The notes beneath the pieces were generated by a model. The model worked only from the letters and a program-made list of their open reading frames with translations, was not told the origin of the DNA and made no database searches. The position numbers and the translations under genes are program-made. From Cymbomonas tetramitiformis (lineage: Eukaryota; Chlorophyta; Pyramimonadophyceae; Pyramimonadales; Pyramimonadaceae): 64,000 nucleotides of DNA. Every line of letters begins with the position of its first letter. Position 1 is the stretch's first letter. Below are positions 1 through 8,309 of the stretch, one piece after another. The stretch is taken from assembly GCA_001247695.2 (NCBI GenBank), contig LGRX02030310.1, forward strand, positions 186,001-250,000, in the 5' to 3' direction.

Positions 1-649
1 TTTGTCGGATATCCTCCAAGAAATGCCAGTGCTGACGCACTCCAGAGCGTCCCATGCAATGGACGAGAATACTGCCGCCCGTAGCGAGCAACACCCTGTT
101 GGCCAACGGGCACTGCGAAAACTTATGCTCGAGAATGCGCCTCAGAACTTCCTGCGAGATCTCTTCCCATTGCTCTATCTCCGCCTGCTCCATCGGGAAC
201 TTCGACTTACCTCCCATCCGTTTGACGTCGGATCCGCTGATATGGGAAAAGTTGATATCGGCTCTCCGATCGGCAAACTTAGCAGCGTACTGAAGTGCGG
301 TGTCTCGTTGCGCGCCTTTCCTCATTTTGGCAACCATGAGAAACTTTTCGGCGTGGTACGCATGCTCGGCGCTCTTGTAAGCGATTTCGTTGTGCACGAG
401 CGGTTCCGAATGAACCCAAAAGTTGGAAAGCACTTTACGCCAGTCACGGATGTTTTGTAAGTTTTCGTATACGGTATCGTGATCATCGTGTAACAACTCG
501 CCAACGCCTTTGCCGGGGGGCTTGTCCGCAGACTTGCTGTAGAACATGAGAATGTCACGTCCGCTATCGCTCGGAGGCGCTCGACCTTTGTACCATTTGA
601 TTTTCCTCGCGTTTCCGCTTTCACCACACGTCAGCACATCGAGCGACAT
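1..649 (-). CDS. NADAR-domain protein, 3' end cut by window edge
   Basis: A minus-strand frame opens at the ATG at 647-649 and stays open to the window edge, about 216 codons. Translating it by eye gives the NADAR/YbiA hallmarks in order: an FYSK start near residue 35, an LSNFW segment near residue 77, an EHAYHAEKF helix near 95-103, and a C-terminal VLRRIL...KF...LLATGG segment near 170-195. NADAR proteins are N-glycosidases acting on riboflavin-pathway intermediates or on ADP-ribose-type substrates; the viral substrate is unknown. The family is usually 150-200 aa, so the core is nearly complete here. The plus-strand frame over 2-460 is its antisense shadow. The family call is firm, the substrate is not. 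Confidence 0.72.
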   Translation of the reverse strand, partial: MSLDVLTCGESGNARKIKWYKGRAPPSDSGRDILMFYSKSADKPPGKGVGELLHDDHDTVYENLQNIRDWRKVLSNFWVHSEPLVHNEIAYKSAEHAYHAEKFLMVAKMRKGAQRDTALQYAAKFADRRADINFSHISGSDVKRMGGKSKFPMEQAEIEQWEEISQEVLRRILEHKFSQCPLANRVLLATGGSILVHCMGRSGVRQHWHFLEDIRQ

Positions 650-886
650 CACCGCACGGTGCGGTGAGCGAGGCACGGAGGACTTCAAGACGACAAACCG
701 TATTTGATCGAGACCTTGGGAATTCTCAAGTACGTATACTCACATCCTCCCTCACGCCCGATGTAAAAAACGCGGCAAGTTCGTGGAGGACGTCCCGCGG
801 GAGGAACGTGCATCTCGCTACCCATTATGTAAAGAGTAGAATTTAAAGTTTCAAATATATATATATACATACGCATCGATTTTATT

Positions 887-1328
887 TTAAACAGTCTGTC
901 GCACAGTGCTGTTGTGAAAGAAACTCAACCGAGCGCCGACGTGAGGCGTGTCCCGTACGAAGTAATCCTGCGAAAGGTCTTCGGTGTTTAAAAAATCCGT
1001 GCGCTTACGACACGACATGAACGCCTCCCAATGATTCTGGCTACTCCTCTGTGGCACGCTACCATAGAACGTGACCACCGCAGCGCACGCGTGTAGCGTC
1101 GACAGCAGCGGACTGCTCAATCTAAAACACTCGGCGGTGAAAGTGTGACCTTATGTCACCCGCGTGCGGCAACTCCACCAAATCCTTCCGAGCCCCTTAC
1201 TGCATCCTGTCCGCTTACTGCATAGGGGGCTGTTTCCTGTCCGCGTTTTGCTTCGTCGGTTCCATCGCGTCCATTCTGTCGGTAAACACCATCTTCTGCG
1301 TTCTGTCGCTCAACAGCGTTTTCTCCAT
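887..1328 (-). CDS. Possible spliced small protein, two exons
   Basis: The minus frame ending at 887 reads as protein-like sequence but has no ATG near its 5' end. Splicing out 1218 down to 1122 (97 nt; donor GTAAGC, acceptor TTTTAG) joins it in frame to an upstream frame starting at the ATG at 1326-1328. The joined exons total 345 nt, an exact multiple of three, giving 114 aa. Exon 1 is made of degenerate 9-residue repeats rich in Asp, Arg, Met and Lys. Exon 1 lies just past the stop of the 1059-aa gene and in that gene's frame, so it could instead be a former C-terminal extension of that gene. No domain recognised. Splicing is an inference from frame and splice signals only. Confidence 0.33.
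1122..1218 (-). other. Candidate spliceosomal intron (97 nt)
   Basis: On the minus strand the segment begins GTAAGC and ends GTGTTTTAG. Its removal is frame-preserving (the codon is split CA/A) and removes two in-frame stops. The pyrimidine tract is modest. Confidence 0.3.
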
Positions 1329-1345
1329 ACTGTCGACAAACTCCG
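1185..1345. repeat. Degenerate 27-nt tandem repeat
   Basis: Plus-strand units begin CTGTCG or CTGTCC, with successive spacings of 39, 27 and 27 nt from about 1247. On the minus strand they encode 9-residue imperfect repeats. The repeats drive a misleading hydrophobic plus-strand frame at 1153-1392. Confidence 0.5.
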
Positions 1346-1367
1346 CCTTCGCGATCGGCTGCACGAA

Positions 1368-4300
1368 TCAGGTCTTCCGAGTTTGCATGTAATTCACCAA
1401 TATCACTTGGGCGCGCATCTGGGAGGTCACGATACGGACAACGGTACCCTCGGTGGCGCTGACGATGCTCCACCTCGTCGCCGACTCTACGCTTCCGTGC
1501 ATGCGAGAGTCGCCCGCACCGTCTTCCGGCGTACCGAGCCTCATGCAGATATGCGCAGAAGTCTTGTCGCAGGCCACGAGATCCACATCCTTGCACGTAG
1601 TGGCTTTCACGCTGACCCCATCAATGAACATGTCCACCGCGCGCAACGTGAACGTGGACGAGAGTATCTCCATCACCGGCATGGCGACGCATCCTTCCTG
1701 GGAAGCTTTCCAATACCATCTGAGAGATGCTTCCGTAAAGCCTTCAGCGTCGCGCACCAGCGGTATCTCTCCGCAGGCACCGCTGGTAGCGTGAATCGTC
1801 TGCCGGTCGAAGCCTACAACCGCGTATTCCTCGCACAGCAGCGTACACGGATTCACGTACAGTCGAGCGTATATCCAGGCCGACTCCGCGAGTGTGCGTA
1901 TCTTCATGTGCCCGTCGTGCTCTAGAAGGCACGACCGAGCGATTCCATCTCGCCTGAACTCGTCGCATAGTGCAAGCTTCGCGTGAAGATTGGTGCTCGC
2001 ATTCTGGCCATCCTGACGCAAGAGGCTTCGAAATTGCTCAAATCTGCTGACCTCGTCGCCAACATCCGAATAGGGCATCGATTCGCGGTCTTCGGATGAG
2101 ACCCTCGCCAAAATGAGCATCCTGACAGAGTGAAACAAGGAGACGTGCACGAATCGCGGGTGCTCTTCAACCGTGTAATATCCATCAGGTGTGACGGATA
2201 GTCGAACGGTCATTCTTTGACAGTCTTCGAGCAGCGTGTAGTTGGAGCCGATCGCGTTCGCCGACTCGTCGCAGGAAAGGTCGACGCCGTCCTTGATCAC
2301 CGTCAGATTCACTCCAAAAACTTGCTGAACGCAATGGCGGCACAGAGCGTCATCGAGGTGCTGCAACAACTCAAGCGCGCAGACAGTCGCGGCGGTGCCA
2401 AAACCAAGCTCGGGAAAACCGATATCCTGCGAAGTGACTCTGGTGCCGTCTAGCTTTTGGTTAGCCATGTAATTCTTAACAAACAAATTCCAAACCGTAT
2501 CTATGTGCGACTTCACACTCGAAGGGAGCGCGCCCGTGTCGTTGCCCAGCATGTACGTGACACCCCACGAATTGGCATCTTCTCCCACCATCGTGCGGTC
2601 CGATTTCCTGGCGCCGAGCTCTGTAGCGGACGCCGATAGAGAATTGTATATCATTGTTAACGTGCTGTCCTTGTACACCGGTCGAACGGGTACCGTTCTC
2701 CAGCACGCCACCTTTGGAAACCATAAACAGTTAAGCCGGGTGCTTTCGCGCCACACAACCGGGGTCGAAATACTTTCGAAGAAGAGCGGATACGCATCAC
2801 GCCGGCGTTCCGGGGTCGCCCTGGTCCACCAGCTAAGCGCAGCTCCGTTCGTGTCGACGTTTAAGCTTCTCAGCTGATAAGCGGTGCCAACCACGCCGCA
2901 GAGTACACGCATCGTGCATCGCATTCGCCCGTCGCACTGATGCAACGTGTCGTCCTTCGGGATACACACCACCCCGTAGCTTCTGCACAACAGCGGTTTT
3001 CCCCGATGGCTCTCGTTACACCGATGCACGCTGCACACCAACCAGTACTTCATCTGCGTTTTTAACGACGCGTCTATCAACGACCGACGCGTGCGCTCGC
3101 CTCTCGTTTCGACATATCCAATCCCGCGCTCGAGCATTCTGCGCTCAGAAAGGAACTGCTTACTGATACTAGCGATGGTATCGTTGACTTTGAAGAACTT
3201 GCTCGAGTGATAGAGCAGGCAGCTCGTGTTGTCGAAACCATCGCCCACGCGCGACAAATACGCGCGCGCCTCATCCTCTTGCTCCCGGTCGAGCGATCGC
3301 TTCTGTTTCTTGGAGGTCGTCGCCTCGCACGTATCCGGCTGCCACCGTCGCCGGGCGACCTTCGCGCAGGCCGCGACGTTTCCGCGGAAGCAAACGGCGC
3401 CCTCGTCGCTGCGCTCAACCAGACGCCACAGGCTCCGCTCCGTGTTTGAAACGGTCGCAACCCTCTCAAAATATCTGTGCAAGCAACCTTGATCGAAGTC
3501 GTGCAGCATGCTCTTCGCAAACAGCCTCGCGATGTCGCTTTTCGTGTTGCTCGGCAAAACGTCCGATCGAGTCTTGTCGACGTCCGCTTTGTTCTGAAAC
3601 AGTAATTGCAGACGCGCGACGTGTTCACAAAACAAGTCGCTATTGTCCCACGCGGTGGAATCGCGATTTCCCGTGTACACGAACGGCTGATGATACAGCT
3701 GCACCGGATTGTGAACGGGCCTGTCGCCCACCGTGTATCCCGCATGGCGAAAACGCAAATAAAGCACCGCGATGATTTTTTCTACAGCTTTGGACCGTTC
3801 GTTCTTCGCGTGCTCCTTCTCGCCAACGTACATCAAGCTCTTGATGTGCGCCACGCTGTCCTCGTGACCGAAAGCGGACCCAGAAACGGCGATGGTAATG
3901 TAAGCCGTGCACAATGGGAACACACTCGGAGTCAGCCCGGTGCGATCGTGGCACACGGGTATGATATACAGCCGTAGGCGTACGTCGGACACGTCCAAAA
4001 ACAGTAGGTTGTGCGCGTACGCGTCGTTCAAGAACTGCGTCCACGCTTCCGTACATAAGCCCAAACGACAGGTCAGCGTGTAAGGAAAATATTGAATCGA
4101 TTTACTGGACTGTGTGTACGAGCTTTCGAGCCCCTCGGATAGGCTCAACGCGAACAAGTCCGCGCACACCAGGGCGTTGTGTGTGCCTCTCTCGCCGTGC
4201 ATCGCGAAGACGTTCGTATAAAAATCGACGATTCCCTTCCCACGTGGAGCGCACATGTTCAAGAGCTCTTGCATATCACGGATCATCTCGCGATCCTCTT

Positions 4301-4547
4301 TCGTGGCGATCTGCTGTTGGTAACAAAAGGAAAAAACGCTGTCCAATATCATTCCACTCAAAATAGGATCGTCGCGAAGCAGCTCAAGATTACGTAAAAT
4401 CTCTTTCGCACAGTGGGTGTCGTCCACCGCGCGTCTGTTCCTGCCGTAATAAAGCGCCGACATCACGCGCAGCAGACAAGCGGACTTATCCGCGTGTTGA
4501 AGAACATCCAGAAATGGCGCAGCACACTCCATCTGAGTGGCCGACAT
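1368..4547 (-). CDS. Large protein of unknown function (1059 aa)
   Basis: A 1059-codon frame with an ATG at 4545-4547 and a TGA at 1368-1370. I recognise no family. There is no signal peptide, no transmembrane segment and no Walker A or polymerase-type motif. Composition is that of a soluble protein with scattered cysteines; one basic patch (SKKQKRSLDRE near residue 415) could be a nuclear-localisation signal. Its size and position beside virus-type genes would suit a virion or replication protein, but nothing in the sequence decides this. It is divergent from the JAMM-like gene at 4664, sharing a 116-nt intergenic region with a plus-strand TATA box. Its frame resumes as repeat-like coding sequence after the stop. 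Confidence 0.85.
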   Translation of the reverse strand: MSATQMECAAPFLDVLQHADKSACLLRVMSALYYGRNRRAVDDTHCAKEILRNLELLRDDPILSGMILDSVFSFCYQQQIATKEDREMIRDMQELLNMCAPRGKGIVDFYTNVFAMHGERGTHNALVCADLFALSLSEGLESSYTQSSKSIQYFPYTLTCRLGLCTEAWTQFLNDAYAHNLLFLDVSDVRLRLYIIPVCHDRTGLTPSVFPLCTAYITIAVSGSAFGHEDSVAHIKSLMYVGEKEHAKNERSKAVEKIIAVLYLRFRHAGYTVGDRPVHNPVQLYHQPFVYTGNRDSTAWDNSDLFCEHVARLQLLFQNKADVDKTRSDVLPSNTKSDIARLFAKSMLHDFDQGCLHRYFERVATVSNTERSLWRLVERSDEGAVCFRGNVAACAKVARRRWQPDTCEATTSKKQKRSLDREQEDEARAYLSRVGDGFDNTSCLLYHSSKFFKVNDTIASISKQFLSERRMLERGIGYVETRGERTRRSLIDASLKTQMKYWLVCSVHRCNESHRGKPLLCRSYGVVCIPKDDTLHQCDGRMRCTMRVLCGVVGTAYQLRSLNVDTNGAALSWWTRATPERRRDAYPLFFESISTPVVWRESTRLNCLWFPKVACWRTVPVRPVYKDSTLTMIYNSLSASATELGARKSDRTMVGEDANSWGVTYMLGNDTGALPSSVKSHIDTVWNLFVKNYMANQKLDGTRVTSQDIGFPELGFGTAATVCALELLQHLDDALCRHCVQQVFGVNLTVIKDGVDLSCDESANAIGSNYTLLEDCQRMTVRLSVTPDGYYTVEEHPRFVHVSLFHSVRMLILARVSSEDRESMPYSDVGDEVSRFEQFRSLLRQDGQNASTNLHAKLALCDEFRRDGIARSCLLEHDGHMKIRTLAESAWIYARLYVNPCTLLCEEYAVVGFDRQTIHATSGACGEIPLVRDAEGFTEASLRWYWKASQEGCVAMPVMEILSSTFTLRAVDMFIDGVSVKATTCKDVDLVACDKTSAHICMRLGTPEDGAGDSRMHGSVESATRWSIVSATEGTVVRIVTSQMRAQVILVNYMQTRKT

Positions 4548-4596
4548 AATGCGCGGTTTGCCTTTTTTTCAATTCGAAGCTGTGGCTTTGCGCGAG

Positions 4597-4603
4597 TATA
4601 AAT
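4597..4603 (+). promoter_or_regulatory. TATA box for the JAMM-like gene
   Basis: TATAAAT lies 67 nt before the ATG at 4664, matching the spacing at other genes here. Confidence 0.55.
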
Positions 4604-4663
4604 GCGTCTTTTGTGATGTCCCTGTTTTACCACTGTCACAAATAAGTTCGTAGTTCGATCGAC

Positions 4664-5761
4664 ATGTCGATTGTAACTTGGAACACCTGCCGTTCTGAAA
4701 CGCCCAATAACTCTCACCCAAAGGAACAGACCGACCGCATCGAAGAGGAACCACGCACGTTTGAAACCGATTCCTTGGTCTCCGTGCATTCTGTTGTAAA
4801 TTGCTGCCACGCGCGACGGCTGCATAACGCCGCTTCGTCACGTAGAATTTCCAAACCGCTACCGAAAAAACTTCGCACACTACTACCAGAATGGCTGTGG
4901 GAGCAGCAGCAGTCGAAGATGTCACTCATTCTTTCGAAGGACAGCTTTCGCTTGGAGTACAATAAAATTCTCTCGGGCCGCAAATCGGACTTTAAAATCA
5001 CAGGCGTAAATTCCGGAATGATCGCGACGTTGTACCTACACGAAATCCTCAGAGTAAATCACATCGATTGGTCCCGGTTCTTGTGCGATGTACACCGAAT
5101 AGTACGTCACAGATACGAGTGCGCCGGTCTTCTACTGGCCTCTTACGAACCCAAAAGCCCTCTCGACAGGCACTACCCGATCACTCTGGACGAGGTGTGT
5201 GTGATCAACACGGGACGCACTTTCGACGAAACTCCGAGACTCGGTGTTGTTCCCGTGGATATGATGGATCATCAGGAATTTTTTAGTGCCAGAGACCAAA
5301 AGGTGAAGCAGCAAGTGACGAGTTTTCATTGCCACCCCTTCGTCATAAGACCACGTCTCGGAGAACACGCTCCACCCAGTTTCGAAGATGGCGCGTGCTT
5401 CTTAACCACACTGACTCGCTCCATGACACACGCGATCATTGGATACAGCGGAATATACGTCCTCCAAAAATTGCGGGGAGTGAGATGGTCAAGAAAGCTT
5501 CGCAGAAAAAAATGCTTCGACTTCCTCGAGCAAACGTCAACGCAAGAGGTTCTATATTCGGAGTTGCACGGAAAAGTCGAAGATCTCGTAACGCTCCAGG
5601 ATAGTCTTGATCTGGACAAAGGCGTGGACAAAGTTGAGCTGGAGTATTTGCGATCGATGGCTCTCGATACCTTTCAGGATGTACATCGTTATCTCATAAT
5701 GTACATGTTCTTATTTCGATACTGCGTAGCTGTGGACTTTTATCCGTACACCTTCGTGTAA
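4664..5761 (+). CDS. JAMM/MPN-like metalloprotease domain protein
   Basis: A 365-aa protein starting at the ATG 67 nt after a TATA box. The middle carries the parts of a JAMM zinc-protease site in order: a glutamate in YECAGLLLASY (E152), HCHP (H222 and H224), and SFED (S239 and D242). JAMM proteins are mostly deubiquitinases or de-NEDDylases. The gap between the second His and the Ser is 14 residues, whereas the usual motif has about 7, so a loop insertion or loss of activity is possible. The first 90 residues are low-complexity and basic. The C-terminal third is helical with a hydrophobic end near 345-365. It could pair functionally with the OTU and RING proteins nearby. The fold call rests on the motif order, not on an alignment. 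Confidence 0.55.
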   Translation: MSIVTWNTCRSETPNNSHPKEQTDRIEEEPRTFETDSLVSVHSVVNCCHARRLHNAASSRRISKPLPKKLRTLLPEWLWEQQQSKMSLILSKDSFRLEYNKILSGRKSDFKITGVNSGMIATLYLHEILRVNHIDWSRFLCDVHRIVRHRYECAGLLLASYEPKSPLDRHYPITLDEVCVINTGRTFDETPRLGVVPVDMMDHQEFFSARDQKVKQQVTSFHCHPFVIRPRLGEHAPPSFEDGACFLTTLTRSMTHAIIGYSGIYVLQKLRGVRWSRKLRRKKCFDFLEQTSTQEVLYSELHGKVEDLVTLQDSLDLDKGVDKVELEYLRSMALDTFQDVHRYLIMYMFLFRYCVAVDFYPYTFV

Positions 5762-5807
5762 GACCGTTGCCGTGCGTCCGTAACTTTTTATTTGTCTCAA
5801 CAAAATT

Positions 5808-5850
5808 CTTCGCGCGCGCGTGACATGGGGGTGTCTCTCGCGCGCGCGCA
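5808..5850. terminator. GC-rich inverted repeat (family copy 1)
   Basis: Two CGCGCGCG arms flank a GGGGGTG centre. It lies between the convergent 3' ends of the genes at 4664-5761 and 6224-7852, which suits a bidirectional transcript-end hairpin. Confidence 0.5.
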
Positions 5851-6091
5851 CATTCATTTAACCCTAGTTCTGAGCGTGCTGCATCTGAACTCACAGTTTG
5901 ATATGAAATCCTTTAGGTTAGAAATATGCATCGCGGCACCTCAAACATCAAACTGTGACGCTCTTATAAGCATCATTCATAACCCAAGATGCTTGTGTAC
6001 TACACACGTTTGCAAGCTTCACAACATTCTTCGTACGCAACACAAAACTCCCGGAGCAGAAGCAACCGATTCGCAAATTCATGTACAGTAC

Positions 6092-6134
6092 AAAACACCT
6101 ACAAACTGCGATCCCTTACAACAACTGACTCTTA
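6092..6134 (-). repeat. Dispersed 43-nt 3'-flank repeat, copy A
   Basis: Its reverse complement matches 36585-36629 at roughly 38 of 43 positions by eye, with a TAAGAGTCAGTT start. Both copies lie downstream of a gene and in that gene's orientation, so it may be a 3'-end or mobile sequence. Apart from this and the hairpin at 5808, the 5762-6223 gap shows nothing I can call. Confidence 0.5.
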
Positions 6135-6223
6135 ATAGCACGTCGAGTTGATAGCATCTTCGATGTCCGCTTTCACATTGTTCCAACCCTGTCCAAATTC
6201 GACTCTGACTACCGATCCGCGGT

Positions 6224-7852
6224 TCATGCGCTTTGCGTCGAAGCTCCTCGTGACCGCACTGTCGACCTACTCTCCTTGATTCGTTGTTGGGCGTACGTCA
6301 ATTGCCTTTGAGATAAACAAAAGAAATCGAAAAAATGGCTTTTGCGGTTCATTCTTGCCAGGGTCTCGGGAGCGTCCTTGAAAACGCACTCCAGATGAGT
6401 CACGATGCGTTTGCAGATTTGAACGACGACGACGTCTACATCGAGTCGAATTTTGATGCGACAGCACGAGCACTGCGGCTGGCAGCTTGACCTCTTGATG
6501 GTCCTTCGCAAACACGTGACTCTGGTATTTGAGGACGCCGACGCCTGCTTGCATTGCTTTCGCAGCCCGCGAAGGCGCCAGCAGCAGAAGTCGGGTGCCA
6601 GATCCCGAAGGATGCCGGGCGCCGGACTGGTGAGCGGTCGCAACAGATTTGTCAGGCCGTCTTGAGGCGACGGACAAGTGCAGCGCACGCAGAACCAGTC
6701 ACCTTCGGGCACTTCGCGCAAAGTCGGTTGGACGCAACAAAGGTGGCAGCCGGCGTCGCATCCGTCGCATAGCAGCATTTCGTCACCTGCGCACCGCTCC
6801 ACAATCATCGTCAAGCGCGCCTGAGAGATTCCACGCTCGCTCGCGAGAAACACAGCAGACTTACCCTTGCGACTTGAGGTATCGCCGCAAACAAAGCATA
6901 CCACGTCCTTCTCCTCTGTGCGCGACGACGACGTGATGGATGGCGCGTCGCCGAGGACCGCGCAGTCGTGGCACTTGTGCGAAACCGACTTGTGCACCAG
7001 CACGTGCCATCGCATGTTTCCTCGTTTGTCGCTATACACGATGGTGTAATCTGCCGGAAATTGCGGCTCGCAACTGACCGCGTTGCGTACGCAGTAGGTC
7101 AGGAGCAGCACCTTGACGGGCCGCGGCTTGCGAGTGGACAGGTGCCGCAACACCTCGTCGTACATCGGACTCCTCCACACTCCGTAGATGTCTAAGGCCA
7201 TGGCGTCCGACTCGCGATAGGCCTGAAGCGCGTTCTCCGTCAGGGATGAGGGTCTCGTGATCGCGCGATGAAGCATTTCGTACACCCCGGCCACGCCACG
7301 GCCCCTGGTTCTTCCGTCGAGACGTCCGGTGAGCGCGGGCAACACCGGGACGTGTCCCTGCATCGTCAGGAGGAGCAGAGTCGTGGCGTCCGTGTTGACT
7401 TGATAGATGGTCGGGACGAAGTCCTTTACGGACTTCGCGGTGTTGGCGCTGCTCCCGTCGAGAAGCAGAGCCGTCCGCACCTCGCACGCCTTGCACGTGT
7501 CGGCGAATACCCGATTGCGTCGCGCGGCGTGCTCGTAAGATTGCGCATCCTCGAAGCGACAACCCTTCGATTTCTTACGTATGACATCCGCGTTTTCCTT
7601 GATCACAAAAAGGGTCCAGGCCGGGAGCGTGTAGATCTTTTTGTCATCCGCGCATCGCACATAGATCAGAGCTCGCGGAGCGCAGCTTGCGGAGTTATTG
7701 CCCGCGCGCAGGACAACGTCGGTGATTCTACATCTCACAACGGACTCTGTGTCGGTGTTGCTGGTTCCGTTAAAACAATACTCCGGTATAAGGACCTGCG
7801 CGCCAACCAGACGTCGCATATCCTCGCAGGAGACACTCGCGAAACGGGACAT
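6224..7852 (-). CDS. PHD-finger protein
   Basis: A 542-aa protein; the first true ATG is at 7850-7852. A C4HC3 PHD zinc finger spans about residues 315-395: CFVC, then a long insert, then CDGC, GCH, CC and a closing FCVRC. PHD fingers bind histone H3 tails or recruit ubiquitin/SUMO machinery, pointing to a nuclear, chromatin-directed role. The first 110 residues form a possible beta-rich reader-like module, but I cannot name it. A CHDC pair lies just before the PHD finger. The C-terminal 130 residues are basic and cysteine-rich (QCSCC). The insert between the first two zinc-ligand pairs, about 38 residues, is longer than usual. Confidence 0.75.
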   Translation of the reverse strand: MSRFASVSCEDMRRLVGAQVLIPEYCFNGTSNTDTESVVRCRITDVVLRAGNNSASCAPRALIYVRCADDKKIYTLPAWTLFVIKENADVIRKKSKGCRFEDAQSYEHAARRNRVFADTCKACEVRTALLLDGSSANTAKSVKDFVPTIYQVNTDATTLLLLTMQGHVPVLPALTGRLDGRTRGRGVAGVYEMLHRAITRPSSLTENALQAYRESDAMALDIYGVWRSPMYDEVLRHLSTRKPRPVKVLLLTYCVRNAVSCEPQFPADYTIVYSDKRGNMRWHVLVHKSVSHKCHDCAVLGDAPSITSSSRTEEKDVVCFVCGDTSSRKGKSAVFLASERGISQARLTMIVERCAGDEMLLCDGCDAGCHLCCVQPTLREVPEGDWFCVRCTCPSPQDGLTNLLRPLTSPAPGILRDLAPDFCCWRLRGLRKQCKQASASSNTRVTCLRRTIKRSSCQPQCSCCRIKIRLDVDVVVVQICKRIVTHLECVFKDAPETLARMNRKSHFFDFFCLSQRQLTYAQQRIKESRSTVRSRGASTQSA

Positions 7853-8309
7853 GCGCAAAAGTCAGATCTTGAGGATTCACTTGGTTTTTTATGGAAGCAA
7901 AGACCACGCTCACTATGCTTTGAAGGGTTCGATCGACAACCGACACAACCCGTCGACCGAACCCGATTCGACCGTATATTTTGCCCGAAATCGTCTTTCA
8001 AATCTGAGGGAGACGGTCTTGGGCGCCCGATCGCTGACCGCAGCTGGATCAAATTTCCGAGTACTTAGAATGTTGTTCGACACCCGCATGTGGCACTCCG
8101 GTCAAGCGCGAAATCTGTCGTGACCGCGTGTGACGGTCCTCGCATTTGCCACCAAAAGATCGCTCTTCGTGTTCTCTTTGGAAGCGTGCCGCAGATGACG
8201 AACGCCGCTCGACTCTGCGCGTAGACGTCTCCCGAGGAACGCCCATCGGCGTAGCGTTTCGCTCCTCGCGACTTTACCGAGTTCGCCTTCACGCCATCGA
8301 AAGAAGAGT
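7853..8309. other. Intergenic region, 457 nt
   Basis: This divergent region lies between the PHD gene and the primase gene and should hold both promoters. I see no clean TATAAATA. Short frames on both strands look like shadows. Confidence 0.4.

Noticed and set aside
2..460. Plus-strand open frame of 152 aa
   Set aside because: Antisense to the NADAR gene, whose conserved motifs are on the minus strand.
1164..1925. Plus-strand frame of 253 aa
   Set aside because: Mostly antisense to the 1059-aa gene; composition is Arg/His-rich, typical of a shadow frame.
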